In this document: one piece after another, positions 43,813-54,143 of the stretch
How the letters are laid out: each line of letters opens with the position of its first letter
Position numbering within the stretch: position 1 is the first letter of the stretch
Source of the DNA: Bryoerythrophyllum caledonicum
Taxonomy: Eukaryota > Streptophyta > Bryopsida > Pottiales > Pottiaceae
DNA length: 64,000 bases
Direction: 5' to 3'
Assembly (NCBI GenBank): GCA_963971425.1
Contig: OZ020515.1
Span: 18,492,291 to 18,556,290 of the forward strand
The notes under the pieces: model-generated
What the model saw: only the letters and a program-made list of their open reading frames with translations
Database searches by the model: none
Told to the model about the DNA's origin: nothing
Program-made: the position numbers and the translations under genes

Positions 43813-45112
43813 AAACCCAAAGAAAAGTCTATAGATATTCAATTGTTTATGATGAAAATGAATAGCCTTGCCTTTCCAATTCGTAAGAGAAGTATCTTGT
43901 AAATCTAGTCAACTTTGACCCTTGAATGAAGGTAAACCTTAATCATTTGGTCATAAATAATGACATAATTGAAGTTTAATTTTCCTCTATGGTAAATTCC
44001 AAGTAAAATGAAGAACCAAATTATGAGTAACTATATAGGTAAAGGATGTGTAAGGGAAGAAGGTTGGTTTCACTCATCACACATAATTCAACATGTCAAG
44101 TCATTTGTAAAATAATAAAATAAATATGTAACAGCTCGGAAAGACTTTGCCTATAATGTGCACATTTCTGCAACAAACTTGTAGAATACAGTATTTGTCT
44201 AAATTATTGGTAGTAAAAAAACTTTCTTAGGATGCTATGAAATTTAAATACAGGTGTTACAGTCTCCAAATATCTTTTTGAATAATTAATTAATTTAGTA
44301 ACAAAAAATAATACCTATTTCTAGAAAGTGTATGTACGACGATGTTCATCAAGGCCCTTTGTAGAAAGTTGCACATATTTCCAGGTATGGAGACAGTGGA
44401 GTCTTACTAGATCAAAATTACTCACCATAACTGTAGTAGGAACAGAAATCACTTTCTAATGTGTTTCACATGTGTACCATATAAAGAAAAGCATCCAACC
44501 AGGAATCCAATCCAAGAGTAGAATACTCGGCCGTTTTCCGCATGAATGGAAGTTGTCAAATCGAATGAAAATTAGGCTTCCCAACACGTACCAGTATTTG
44601 AAAACCACTTCCCAAACTCTTGACCTGGTAAACGTCCTTTCAACTGTCAAAGTCCATAAAATGCAACTGTAGAGTCAAAAAGTACCAGTTGAATAACACA
44701 ACAAAAAAACATTAGTCGTAGTGAAAACAACTCACTTATACTTTCATTCACTTCCTCCACACTCCAACACAGAAAAATCATGCTGCAAAGATGATTTTAC
44801 AATTCTCAAATAAAAGTCAGCACAATGAACATCAGCCATAGTGACAGTTGCTCCCTTGATGCCTTCGTACATTTCCTCCACACTCCAACACGGAAACGTA
44901 GCGATGAGTAGTAGTTGCGGGTTAACTACCAGAAGCATCATCCACTGTGAGAAGCATCATAAAGTGAACATCGGAATAACATATGATTCTATGATTCAAA
45001 TGTAGAAGTCAGCACAAAATTGGATCAGGTGTCAAACACTAATGGATCCACTAAAGAACAAGTAGTAGATGATGCTAGACCAACACAATCGACTATCTAG
45101 GCCACAGTGTTG
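43813..45112. other. Spacer downstream of Tim9
   Basis: No gene was recognised. At 44748-44900 a roughly 40-bp text (TTCCTCCACACTCCAACAC) is duplicated, at 44752 and at 44874. AGAAGCATCAT also repeats at 44932 and 44951. Confidence 0.5.
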
Positions 45113-45824
45113 TTAGTCGGCAGTAGGAGCACCCTGGTTTAACTCCGCAAAGCGCATGCTGACGCGCATCGAGTGCTTTAAGTACTTCTCAGCGCACCGC
45201 TTCACGCAAGTCTCCTCTTGCTTGTCCAAAGTCTTCCTCCGGAAGCTCTCGACGCAATGACAGAAGCACCTCTCTACCAAGGAATTGTACATCTTCAAGC
45301 TGCATAACCCCCAAAAAAAAAACAGGACCACGTTTCAAACATCAACAACAACTCAGGGGCTCCTTACTGCACATAACCAGAAGAGTAACGTCGTCCTCCT
45401 AACCTTCCAAAAAGAACTAACCATACGCACCATGAGCAACGCACAACATTTGCAAACAAAAAGAAAAAGAAAAAAAAAGGAACGAAATGTAGACCAATAA
45501 CCCTAACTTTCTCAAAAAACCGTATCACCGGAAGAAGATACGCACGTAGGGGACCAACAACAATCCGGCGAAAACATAAACCCGAAATCCGCTACAACAG
45601 CATACTTAGGGTTTACCAAACCCTAAAATGGCAAACCCGCTCCGAACCACCCCGCAACCGTACAGACATGAGAACCGCCTCGAAATCAGGTAACGTTGCG
45701 TGAAACCCTAGGAGAAAAACTCGGGAGAGGAGGCAGACCTGTCGCGGACTTGGAGGTGGTCGATCATGGTGGACATGCGGTGCTTGTCCTCCTCGGGCAG
45801 CGCCTCGAAGTCGGCGGCCTCCAT
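45113..45824 (-). CDS. TIM9: Mitochondrial inner-membrane translocase subunit Tim9, 2 exons
   Basis: The exons are 45824-45739 and 45299-45113 with GT-AG borders, giving 90 aa. The protein reads MEAADFEALPEEDKHRMSTM, then LQVRDSLKMYNSLVERCFCH and onward to KHSMRVSMRFAELNQ. The twin CX3C motifs CFCHC and CVKRC are the hallmark of small Tim chaperones. With Tim10 these form hexamers in the intermembrane space that escort hydrophobic precursors to TIM22. MRFAELNQ near the C-terminus separates Tim9 from Tim8, Tim10 and Tim13. The 439-bp intron contains AGGGTTTACCAAACCCTAAA, a telobox-like word. The short length and lack of a presequence fit the family. Confidence 0.96.
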
Positions 45825-46432
45825 GGCTGCGGAGAACACTCGGAGTGCGGGGACGTGGCGGCAATGGCGATCGGTGGAGAAGCAGAAACAACAGCAACAA
45901 CAACAACACCAAACAACGACAACAAGAGAGCTTGCTTTCGTCTTCTTGTCAAACACTGCACCACGTTCATAGGGTCACGAGATCTCACGGTCATATGGTC
46001 CAACGGTCGTAGGGACCCCTAACACAATCCGCCTCAGTTGGGACTTCCAATCTTTTCTTTTGCACTCTCGTTGTTGTTTTCCTTACCATTTCTTTCTCTT
46101 TTATAATCTTGTTCATGTTTCTTTAACACTCACTCATTTTTTAGGGAGATACAGCTCTTTTCTTTTGTGATTTAACCCTAAAAGACCACAACTGTGTATA
46201 TGGAAAAAAGAACTTCAAAAACTACCGTTTCTAGCGCCAACATAAAAAAAAAAAATCACTAATAAGTGATGACCTCATTCCACTTCTAACTGTTGCATCT
46301 TGTAATACCTTATTGGATTAGAGTGAGTAGTGAAGACACACAACTTAGTTACAGGTGGATTTATGATTGGAAAAATGTTATCACAAGGTTGTTTGTGATT
46401 TAATGCGATTGTGGTGACTTGTGGGGATGTCT
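45825..46432. other. Tim9 upstream region
   Basis: A CAACAACAA-rich tract (45888-45925) lies upstream of the start and is likely 5' leader. No other gene was recognised. ORFs reading poly-Val/Cys or poly-Gln across the tract are artefacts. Confidence 0.5.
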
Positions 46433-47000
46433 TGCAAAGAAAGATCGATAAACACAACAAATTGAGAGTCCTAACCAACATCAAATAAACGAAAAAAATA
46501 CACTAAAACTAGTATACGTAATACACCTTCAAGTGAATAACTAGTAAATTTCAAGAGTAGTCAAGCGTCTCGCATTCCACAAAGGGAGAATCAACAAGTG
46601 CAAGTAGTATAAGAGAATGCGGAGCTTTTACTAATGATAAACAATCATTTACAAGCAAAGGTAATCACTAAACACTCTCTAATTCACTCACAAAGCTTGA
46701 CTTGAAAAGACGTCAAGTCAAGAACGTGTGTGGCGCTATACGCACACACACAACCCTAAGTGGATGAAAATCATCAACAGATGAATGCGGTGCGCGGTCG
46801 TACGTTCCTTAAACCTGTAAATTAGTAACAAACTAATCTACGCAAAACACTACGATGCGGAGAAGTCCTCGACACGTCTCGTGACAGCTGTTATGTAAAG
46901 AAAGATCAATATCCACAACAAATTGAGAGTCCTAACCAACATCAAATAAATGAAAAACATACACTATAACAAGTATGCGTAAAACTGTCACCTTCAAGTG
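46433..47000. repeat. Pair of about 105-bp direct repeats flanking two short hairpins
   Basis: Bases 46433-46537 and 46894-47000 share AACAAATTGAGAGTCCTAAC, CAACATCAAATAAA and CACCTTCAAGTG. Between them are two inverted repeats: CTTGACTTG/CAAGTCAAG at 46696-46721, and GTGTGTGGCG/CGCACACACA at about 46726-46750. They lie just beyond the 3' end of the minus-strand gypsy element, so one possibility is LTR-derived sequence. Confidence 0.6.
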
Positions 47001-47339
47001 CCCTCCCTAGCACATAAAGAGACCTTCTATCCAGCTAAGACCAAACAACACTAACAAGACTAAACGCACGATGATGTCACTGTAACAAATGTACGCATCC
47101 AGTGGAAGATGTCGCCAATCACCGAATCAATAAGCATATGCAGAAGTAACAAAGGTAGGGTAGGCCGGGTGCAATGTGAGCCCCATCTTTGATTGCCTCA
47201 TGCAACTTTATTGCAAATCCCTTGGTGAATCTTCACGTTGCCTATCCATGAATCAAAACCAGGAATTCCAACTAGATGGCAACATACCTCACAGTGACAA
47301 GTCCACGAGGAATTCAAGTTGTTTCATCGGGTGAAACGT

Positions 47340-47520
47340 GGCTCGAAGACCTCTGACAATGAGGGCAAGCCCAATCCCTCGACCATAAAGTAGAAAGAGG
47401 TGGCGTCAAGCAAACCATATGCCAACCACATTGGCAATGGTTACAAAGCAACTTGTAGCCGCGCCCTTCTTCTCACCACACACGAAATACAGAAGACCGT
47501 CTGGCACAACGGCCAACTCT
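47340..47520 (-). pseudogene. PHD finger at the C-terminus of a Ty3/gypsy polyprotein
   Basis: Minus-strand 47455-47345 reads LLCNHCQCGWHMVCLTPP, then LSTLWSRDWACPHCQR. With YFVCGEKKGAA just upstream in an adjacent frame (47490-47460), this gives the C4HC3 pattern C-x2-C, C-x2-C-x4-H-x2-C, W-x-C-x2-C. The very first cysteine is a tyrosine and one frameshift separates the first pair from the rest, so the copy is decayed. It lies about 850 bp downstream of the integrase core on the same strand, which suggests that it was the last domain of the pol polyprotein. PHD fingers commonly read histone H3 tails, so a targeting role is plausible but inferred. Confidence 0.7.
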
Positions 47521-47573
47521 AGATGAACGGAGCCATCAATGGATAAATAGCAAGGAACACAATTCTTAGAGTG

Positions 47574-47625
47574 CTCCCGATACTTTCGGCCATCGTTGCC
47601 TCCCGATACTTTCGGCCATCGTTGC
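47574..47625. repeat. Tandem duplication of 26 bp
   Basis: The unit CTCCCGATACTTTCGGCCAT followed by CGTTGC occurs twice in a row, identical, within the decayed integrase-to-PHD spacer. Confidence 0.9.
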
Positions 47626-49870
47626 CACTGGACAACATATCCTTCATGAGAAGAATAGTGCGCCTTGCCTAAACATCCAACGTCGTAGGCGCCTCACGCT
47701 GTAGATAAACGTAATCCTCTAGGGAGAAACATCGTTGTTGAGGTAGATAGGCACTGCTACGAATACAACCGTACCATAAGGTGTCACGATGTTGAGAAAT
47801 GGATAAATTCTCCATGGCTATAAACATGATCCGCTTGAAGAACTCCGCTTGATCTTGTAGGCACTACGCCTACACCTCTGGATTGTCCAAATTCACAACC
47901 AAAGCCAACTTTTTCCAAACAAAATTCGGCAAAATTGACTCCCGTCCATACAACAACTGATAGTGACTGAAAACAGCTAGTGAAGCCTACCTGCTAAACC
48001 AATATTCCATGGCAATCCATGGTATATAATCAAATCCCAATCACGGTGGCTACGTTGAAGAAATCCATACTTCCATAGGCCCCGCTTGGCAGTCTAAACC
48101 ACATGGTCTACCAAACCGTCCGCTTCCGAGTGATTCCGAGAAGTGATACGGTGATCAATCAAAGCTTTGGTTTACAAAGCTTTGAAAGCCTCAATGAACT
48201 AATGCCCCTAGTTTGTCAAATCCTCAGCTGGGGCTCCTAAACAAGCCATCACCCGGTCGAGGATTGCGATGGCCGCCAACTCTGAAGAATTCTAAGGAAG
48301 AGCCACGGGCTCAATCCACTTGCTAAAATGCTCCACCATCACTAAGACGTACTTGGCTTTGCATGGAGTCACCACAAGTGGACTAACAAAGTCCAAAGAC
48401 CATTGGAATCCTACCTCCATCATGGACAAAGGCTGCAACTGCAGTGACAAGGTGTTGAAGCTGGATCTAATTCAATCACATACTTCACACCGAGAAATAT
48501 ACGTGGCGACCTGTTGATACATACCGGTCCACCAGTACTGGCTGCGCAACATCAAATGAGTCCATCGCACACCAAAATGTCCTAGGTCTTTGTATATTTG
48601 GCGTATCAACGAAGACCTCTGATCTGGCTTGGGAACTATACACCTAGTCTCATCCGACAACACCCAAAATAGGAGTCTGTTCTCCCAATAGAACCTTGAT
48701 ATTTGGTGCCCAACTCTATCACGCTCCATAGCAAAAAGAGCTCGGGGAAGTGTCCCATATTGTAGCTTCTGCAAGATTGGACCGTCTTTTTACACATCGC
48801 TTACAACTTTGGCCCTATTCGGTTCTACATCCGTTGCCAAATCAGACAACGTTAATGCGGAGCGAGACATCAACGTGAGGTAAGCTGTTGCATACCACCC
48901 GGACACTCACTCTTGGTCACAGTCTCCGCACTACCTAGCACCAATCAAATCTTCCTCCAAAGGGCTTGGATTGCGGTATAGACCATCCGCATCCAAGTTT
49001 GTGATGCCCGCCCAATGTACAACTTCAAAGTCATACATTTGAAGCAACAAAGCCCATCTGGCAAGTTTGCCAATAAGCTTGTCAGACTTCATGAACCACT
49101 TTAAAGGCTGATGGTCAATTACCAACGTAAAACATTGCCCATACAAATAGGGCCTAAAATGGACTATGATCCAAACTGTGGCCAAAGCCTCCCCCTTGAA
49201 GATGAATAGTTGGACTCCGCGTTGTTGCTCCTAGAAGCAAACGCCACAATGTACTCATGTCCATCATCATCCTTCTGAGTTAATAATGCTTCCAATCCGA
49301 CAACACTCCAGTCTGTGTGCAATTGAACGGGTCGTATAGCATCCGGACGCCGTAGCATAGACACTGAACCAAGCTTCAGCTTTAAAGTAGCAAACGCCTG
49401 TTGTTGCTACCGTCCCCAAGTCCATGGTTGATCCTTTCTTGTGAGAATAATCATCAGCTTAGCAGTGAAACTAAAATTCTTGAGCAATCGGCGATAGTAA
49501 TTTTTTAAGCCAAATAAAGCTTAAAGCCGTGATACGTCGATTGGAGGAGGAATTTTCTGCAATACATCTTTCTTGGCCTGCTGCATGCCCAGACCGCCTG
49601 GAACAATCATATGTCTCAAATATAGCAATCAATCGTGGAAAAACTTGCACTTTCCATGGTGCAAGCGTAATCCTACTATCCTAATTTCTTGAACGCCGCC
49701 TGAAGATGCCATACATACTCTTGTGGGCTACTAAAAATGATAACATCATCAATGTAGCATCTTGTAGACGATAAACTGGTCAACACCTGGTCTATCATCC
49801 TCTGAAGCTCAGCGGGCACGCGTTCTCGAGGCCAAATAGAAGAAACTTCCAATGATAAAGTTGATCTTTC
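47626..49870 (-). pseudogene. Ty3/gypsy pol remnant: RT 3' part, RNase H, integrase
   Basis: On the minus strand, in order: RT 3' part (49870-49380) with YHWKFLLFGLENACP and the catalytic YIDD box at 49756-49745; RNase H (49364-48931) with LHTDWSVVGLEALLTQKDDD, AFASRSNN, LVIDHQPLKWFMKSDKL and NLDADGL; integrase zinc finger (48774-48472) with IYKDLGHFGVRWTH and YISRCEVCD (HHCC type); integrase core start (48450-48290) with WSLDFVSPLVV, KYVLVMVEHFSKWIEPVALP. Downstream text is increasingly broken. Many stops and frame changes show that it is dead. The RNase H sequence is of a kind common in Ty3/gypsy elements of seed-free plants (from memory). Confidence 0.85.
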
Positions 49871-52669
49871 TGTGGGAGTCTAAAACTAACCCGATATGGA
49901 ATGATACCCGGGTACCCAAGTATCACCCAGGCAGCTCCAACAGCCCTCAACCGTCCCCTTCCCGAAATTGACTCCTCCAAAACTCTTCTCCCCCCTACAG
50001 AACTCTTCTCTCTCCCCCTCCTTCTCTAAAATCATCCCCCCCGCATATTTTTCCCTCTATCTCCTTCTCTAGTTCTCTCTCTCTTTCATAGTATGTCCCT
50101 CTCTCTCTATTTGGGTTTTTCCTTTGGAGTTGGGGTTTCAAAGAAGAAGTAGTCAAAGAAGTGAAGGAGAGATGGTGCAACTAGAAGGAAGAAGAAGAAG
50201 AGGAGGCTTTTCAAGTGTTTTGAAGGTGGTGAAAGAGGTGCACGCAAGCTAGGGTTTGGAGGTGGAAGAGGTTCGTGGCCAAGGCGAGAAGATAAAAGAG
50301 TCAAAGAAAGGAGGTTGCGGGTACAACAAGGAGTTGGAAAACAAAGGTGACTCTTGCCCATGTTGGGTTTCTCTTGTTTATGCAAATTTCTTGTTTGTAA
50401 GTCTTTTTCTCTCTTTTCTACCGGGATAACCCCGATAACATCCTCCCCGGTCTAAAGATAAAGTCCCCCGGTGGACACTATCTAGTCCATATTGAGACCT
50501 AGTATACATGTGAGTCTACATTAGTGTCATATTAATTGTTGTCTATTGTCCTAGCCTTGTGGCATTTCTTTCTTTTAAGTTTTCTCCATCCTCCTATCAT
50601 TTTTAGGTCTTATCCACATTTTCTATCTTTTTTTTGGTCGTCCCTGTCAACCGGGAAAACCTCTAAGTCTTTATCTCCCAAGTCCTCTCCTTGTTATGAT
50701 TTTATGTGGCTCTCTGTTGTTAATGTGTTGCTAAATATATGAGATACCTATACGGACATATTCTAGCAAAGTGTTCCAGAGTTCTCCACTAGTTGATTGG
50801 TAGACTTGTGTTTCCGGGCCGGACTGGAGTTTGTGACAAGTTAATAGAGATATTGGTGAAAGTACAGGCATTTCAAGGATTTTATCCACTCCAAAAAAAG
50901 AAGAGATTGGTCTACCCCAATTCTCTCTCTTCGGAGGAAGATGATCCATCTACTCAAACACCGGTGAGTCGAGTAAATTCCCCAAGGAGTGGGACGTCAA
51001 GGTCTACGAAAGAAAACAAAACCTCCCATAAACTTCTACCGGGAAGGAACCAGTAGACCTCCCGTCCTCAACCCCGGAGTCCTCTGTGGCTATATTAATT
51101 GAGCTTAAGGAGACTCCGCGTGTATCTATAAATACAACCAACCTTCCGGTGGATATCCCCAATCCACCGGTAGACCTTCCGGTTGAGACATTCGACATTC
51201 CGGTGGATTCTCTTGATGATGTCGATACTTCCAGCCGTAGTGACAATCCCTATATGGATCAACCGGAAGAGTCTTCCGGTTGAGCCTTTGTTATATGTTA
51301 TGTGTTATTGTTGATTGTTTATCCCACAGGTTAGTGGGATGTTGTTTTAAATTGCTAGATTTAAACACTAAGGTGAGAATAGTGATGTCGATGAGGCCCA
51401 TTGCGCACCCGGTCATTACCACTTAAGTTGTTTCTACGGCTACTTAGTTTTGTTAGGGAAATGTTCACCGGTCCCGGGGCTGGGAGTCTTCTGATTTACC
51501 GGTCTACCAGTAATTTGCCGGTGACTAGGCTACCCTTGATTTTAGGATCTAGATGCAATTTTGTCCTTCAAAAGATCTCCTTTTGGAGGGTAGCTATTGA
51601 CTTTAGTGTACGCTCTAGATGCCATTTCCACCTTTGGGGATCTAGTTTTGGAGGGTAGCTAGTAGCTTTTGTCTATTTAAGGAGCTGGGGCTTTTGTGTT
51701 AAGTACTCTTCTCTTTGTTGATTTGCTCGTGTCTTGCGTTCATTGCTTGTGTCTAGAGTCTTTGTTGAGCTTGTATGAGTAGATTGGGAGAGAGTTGAGT
51801 CTTCCTAGTGTGAGTTTGCTAGGTGTACAAGGTTGTGACTTATTGTATGTTATGTGATTGAATGTGAGTAGAGACTTTCCAAGGGTGTAGGATATCTATG
51901 TTAGATAGGTGGAGTGAGATCCGGGATCTATGTTCCAGACTCTTCACCGGTGGAACCGAGAAGAGTTGCTTTATTGGATGGGATCCGGGAAGCCCACAAC
52001 TATTTATGATAGCATCCCTTAAGTGGGAAGTGTTTGGATTGGTGGAGAGGAGGGATGATATCCTCCCTCTCGGTACACCGGAAGAGATCCCGACTAAGCC
52101 TGAGTCCGGAGAATTTCGAGGTTATTACCTTTGTAGCGGACGAGTTCCAACGATTTTTGTGGAAGGTTGTCTTGCTCATATGATTTGTTTAGCACTAACT
52201 TGTTGTGAGTCTTGTATCTCCTTTGTTTGATTCATTGAGTGTGGTTGTAGTTGGAACCTCGGCTTGTGTGACCGGTTTTTGAGGACAAGTTCCCGATAGA
52301 TTGTGAAGACCGGTAAACCGGATGCGACCTTTTTAACTCTTTCAAGGTGTAGGGTTAGATTATGGATATTGTGGTCTCTCGACTGCGAGAACGGAGGGCA
52401 GTGACTTTTTGGGCACTGTAAAACTTTACCGGAAACTTCTGTGACGCTCAATAGAGTTTAGTTGAAACACATGTAGTTACTTGTTACCGGTTACGAAGGT
52501 ACCGGGGAAGCCATCCTCTGGGATGTGGTGAGGTATTAAGTGTGAAGTGTTGTTAAGATTTAAAGAGTTTGATGCACGATAAAAAGTCCTGGAAAGGATT
52601 TGGTAAGGTCGGCTGGCTTAAGGTTAATTTTGGTTAACTTTGAAAATTACCAACTACTAGACTACGACA
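49871..52669. mobile_element. 2.8-kb insertion splitting the gypsy reverse transcriptase
   Basis: The plus-strand left end TGTGGGAGTCTA (49871) and right end TAGACTACGACA (to 52669) form a TG...CA-type inverted terminus (TGTsGkAGTCTA). The flanks CTTTC (49866-49870) and TCTTC (52670-52674) look like a slightly diverged 5-bp target duplication. Removing the insert and one flank rejoins the RT frame (...AFCGND, KMEDQLYHW...). The inside is rich in CCGG words and encodes no recognisable transposase or pol; a TA-rich/CT-rich leader-like part lies at 49980-50110. It is probably a non-autonomous LTR or TRIM-like element; internal LTR copies were not resolved. Confidence 0.65.
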
Positions 52670-52675
52670 TCTTCC

Positions 52676-52985
52676 ATCTTAATCATTTCCACAGAATGCA
52701 ATCTTCACGCGGTCATCCACCATCAATGGTAACTGGTGGTAACCAGATCGCAAATCTAGAGTACTAAATACTCTAGCGTGGCCCATCCTTAGAAAACAAA
52801 ACAACTCCTCTGGCGTGGGTATGGGATACCGATCTGACTCGATTTTACGATTAATCGACCTATAATCTCCACACATTTGCTTCTCCGTCTAGTTGCCAAT
52901 GATATCTTTCTTCAATTGCATAACCGTGGCACAAACGTACTCGCCGTTTCTTGCATGTCGTTGGGTCAATATTCCTTCGGAAGGC
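52676..52985 (-). pseudogene. Ty3/gypsy reverse transcriptase, 5' part
   Basis: Minus-strand 52955-52677 reads EYVCATVMQLKKDIIGN, a stop, then TEKQMCGDYRSINRKIESDR, YPIPTPEELF, FSTLDLRSGYHQLPL and KIAFCGND. The FSTLDLRSGYHQ block is the first catalytic-aspartate motif of RT. It is continued by YHWKFLLFGLEN at 49870 on the other side of the 2.8-kb insertion. Sequence upstream of about 52985 on this strand is no longer gypsy-like, so the 5' gag part is missing or displaced. Confidence 0.85.
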
Positions 52986-54143
52986 ACTCAATTGTTGTTA
53001 AATGCTTCCAAAGTAAACCGCTCCAGTGTCGTTCCCACAGAGACGTATTGTTTCTTTTGAATATACTACAAAAACTAACTACCAAACACTACTCCACATG
53101 TTAGCTTTCCTAAACATTCCTTTGCTCAACATTCAAATCCTTTCGGATTCCGGACTTCTAACAATAGCTTCCAAAACTAATTTCTGGACAGTTGAAAGGG
53201 AATTTTATTTATCTCTGTTTCTCCTCAAAGAGTCTTCCGGACGGTTTAAACGAGTGACCGGAAGGCCACTGATCATGATTTGGTAAGTGGCCGGATTTTC
53301 CACTGTCTTGTGACTTAAAGTGGCTAAACACCTACTCTCTCGTAACTTTAAGTGACTAGACATCCACTCTCCCTACTCCGCTAATTAGTGGACGGTTGTT
53401 GCTGCTAGACCCCCACTCTCACAACATTCGGATAGCTATCCAGACGCGGTCACGCAGAGACGAGTCTGGACTACAATGACATTCCGGTCAGTACTATGGT
53501 GGGTCTACTGAGTGAGCCTTACTGTTTGCAAAGAGGATTTCCTTCTAAACATACACATTGGGCTTTTTCCCTATCGTAGGGGGAGATTCCAGCGTCAATA
53601 AGAATCCGGGTTCACACGGAGCTTCCGTGCCCTAGAGACTATCAAGCACACCTTTGCAATACGTCTCTTCCCCTTGTGGCTACCTCCGGACCCTGAAGAG
53701 TTTCGGGACTCTCTTTACTCTTCTCCAACTCTTCCAAGCATTCTCCCAATGCAAGTCCCAGCCGGTTACCTCAATTACAAACACTCTAACACTCACCACA
53801 AAATAACTTAATCACCACACCACAACCACAATGGATCTATTCCTCCCAAGAAAACACTCAACACCACAAGTTTTAAGATAATTAACATGGTGATAAGTTG
53901 AAAAAAAAGTTCTCAGCGAGAGAAATAAGATGATGAGCTTCCTAAAACTCATCTACTAAATACGAGCTAAGTATCCTAATTTAAGTCCATTTTATCCACG
54001 AGGAATTTGGAAAATCTTATCCTCACAACAAAAAGGCCTTATCTCCAGAAGCCCGATAATTCCAGGCTCATATTCGAATATTTTGGATCTGAGATCCGGA
54101 TTTCTCGTTCCTAAATCTTAAGATAGATATAAAACTCCTTAGT
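52986..54143. other. Repeat-derived spacer, CCGG-rich
   Basis: No gene was recognised. Words such as CTTCCGGAC and CCGGATTT recur, as they do in 49871-52669 and 54144-57400, suggesting related element sequence. CGTTCCCACA at 53030-53039 looks like an LTR-type CA end, but its partner was not identified. Confidence 0.4.

Noticed and set aside
45613-46022. Overlapping ORFs around the Tim9 start on both strands
   Set aside because: They are shadows of Tim9 exon 1 and of a CAA-repeat leader; only the Tim9 frame has conserved content.
50107-51658. Short ORFs inside the 2.8-kb insertion
   Set aside because: There are no domains or matching frames between strands; composition follows CT-rich and CCGG-rich DNA.
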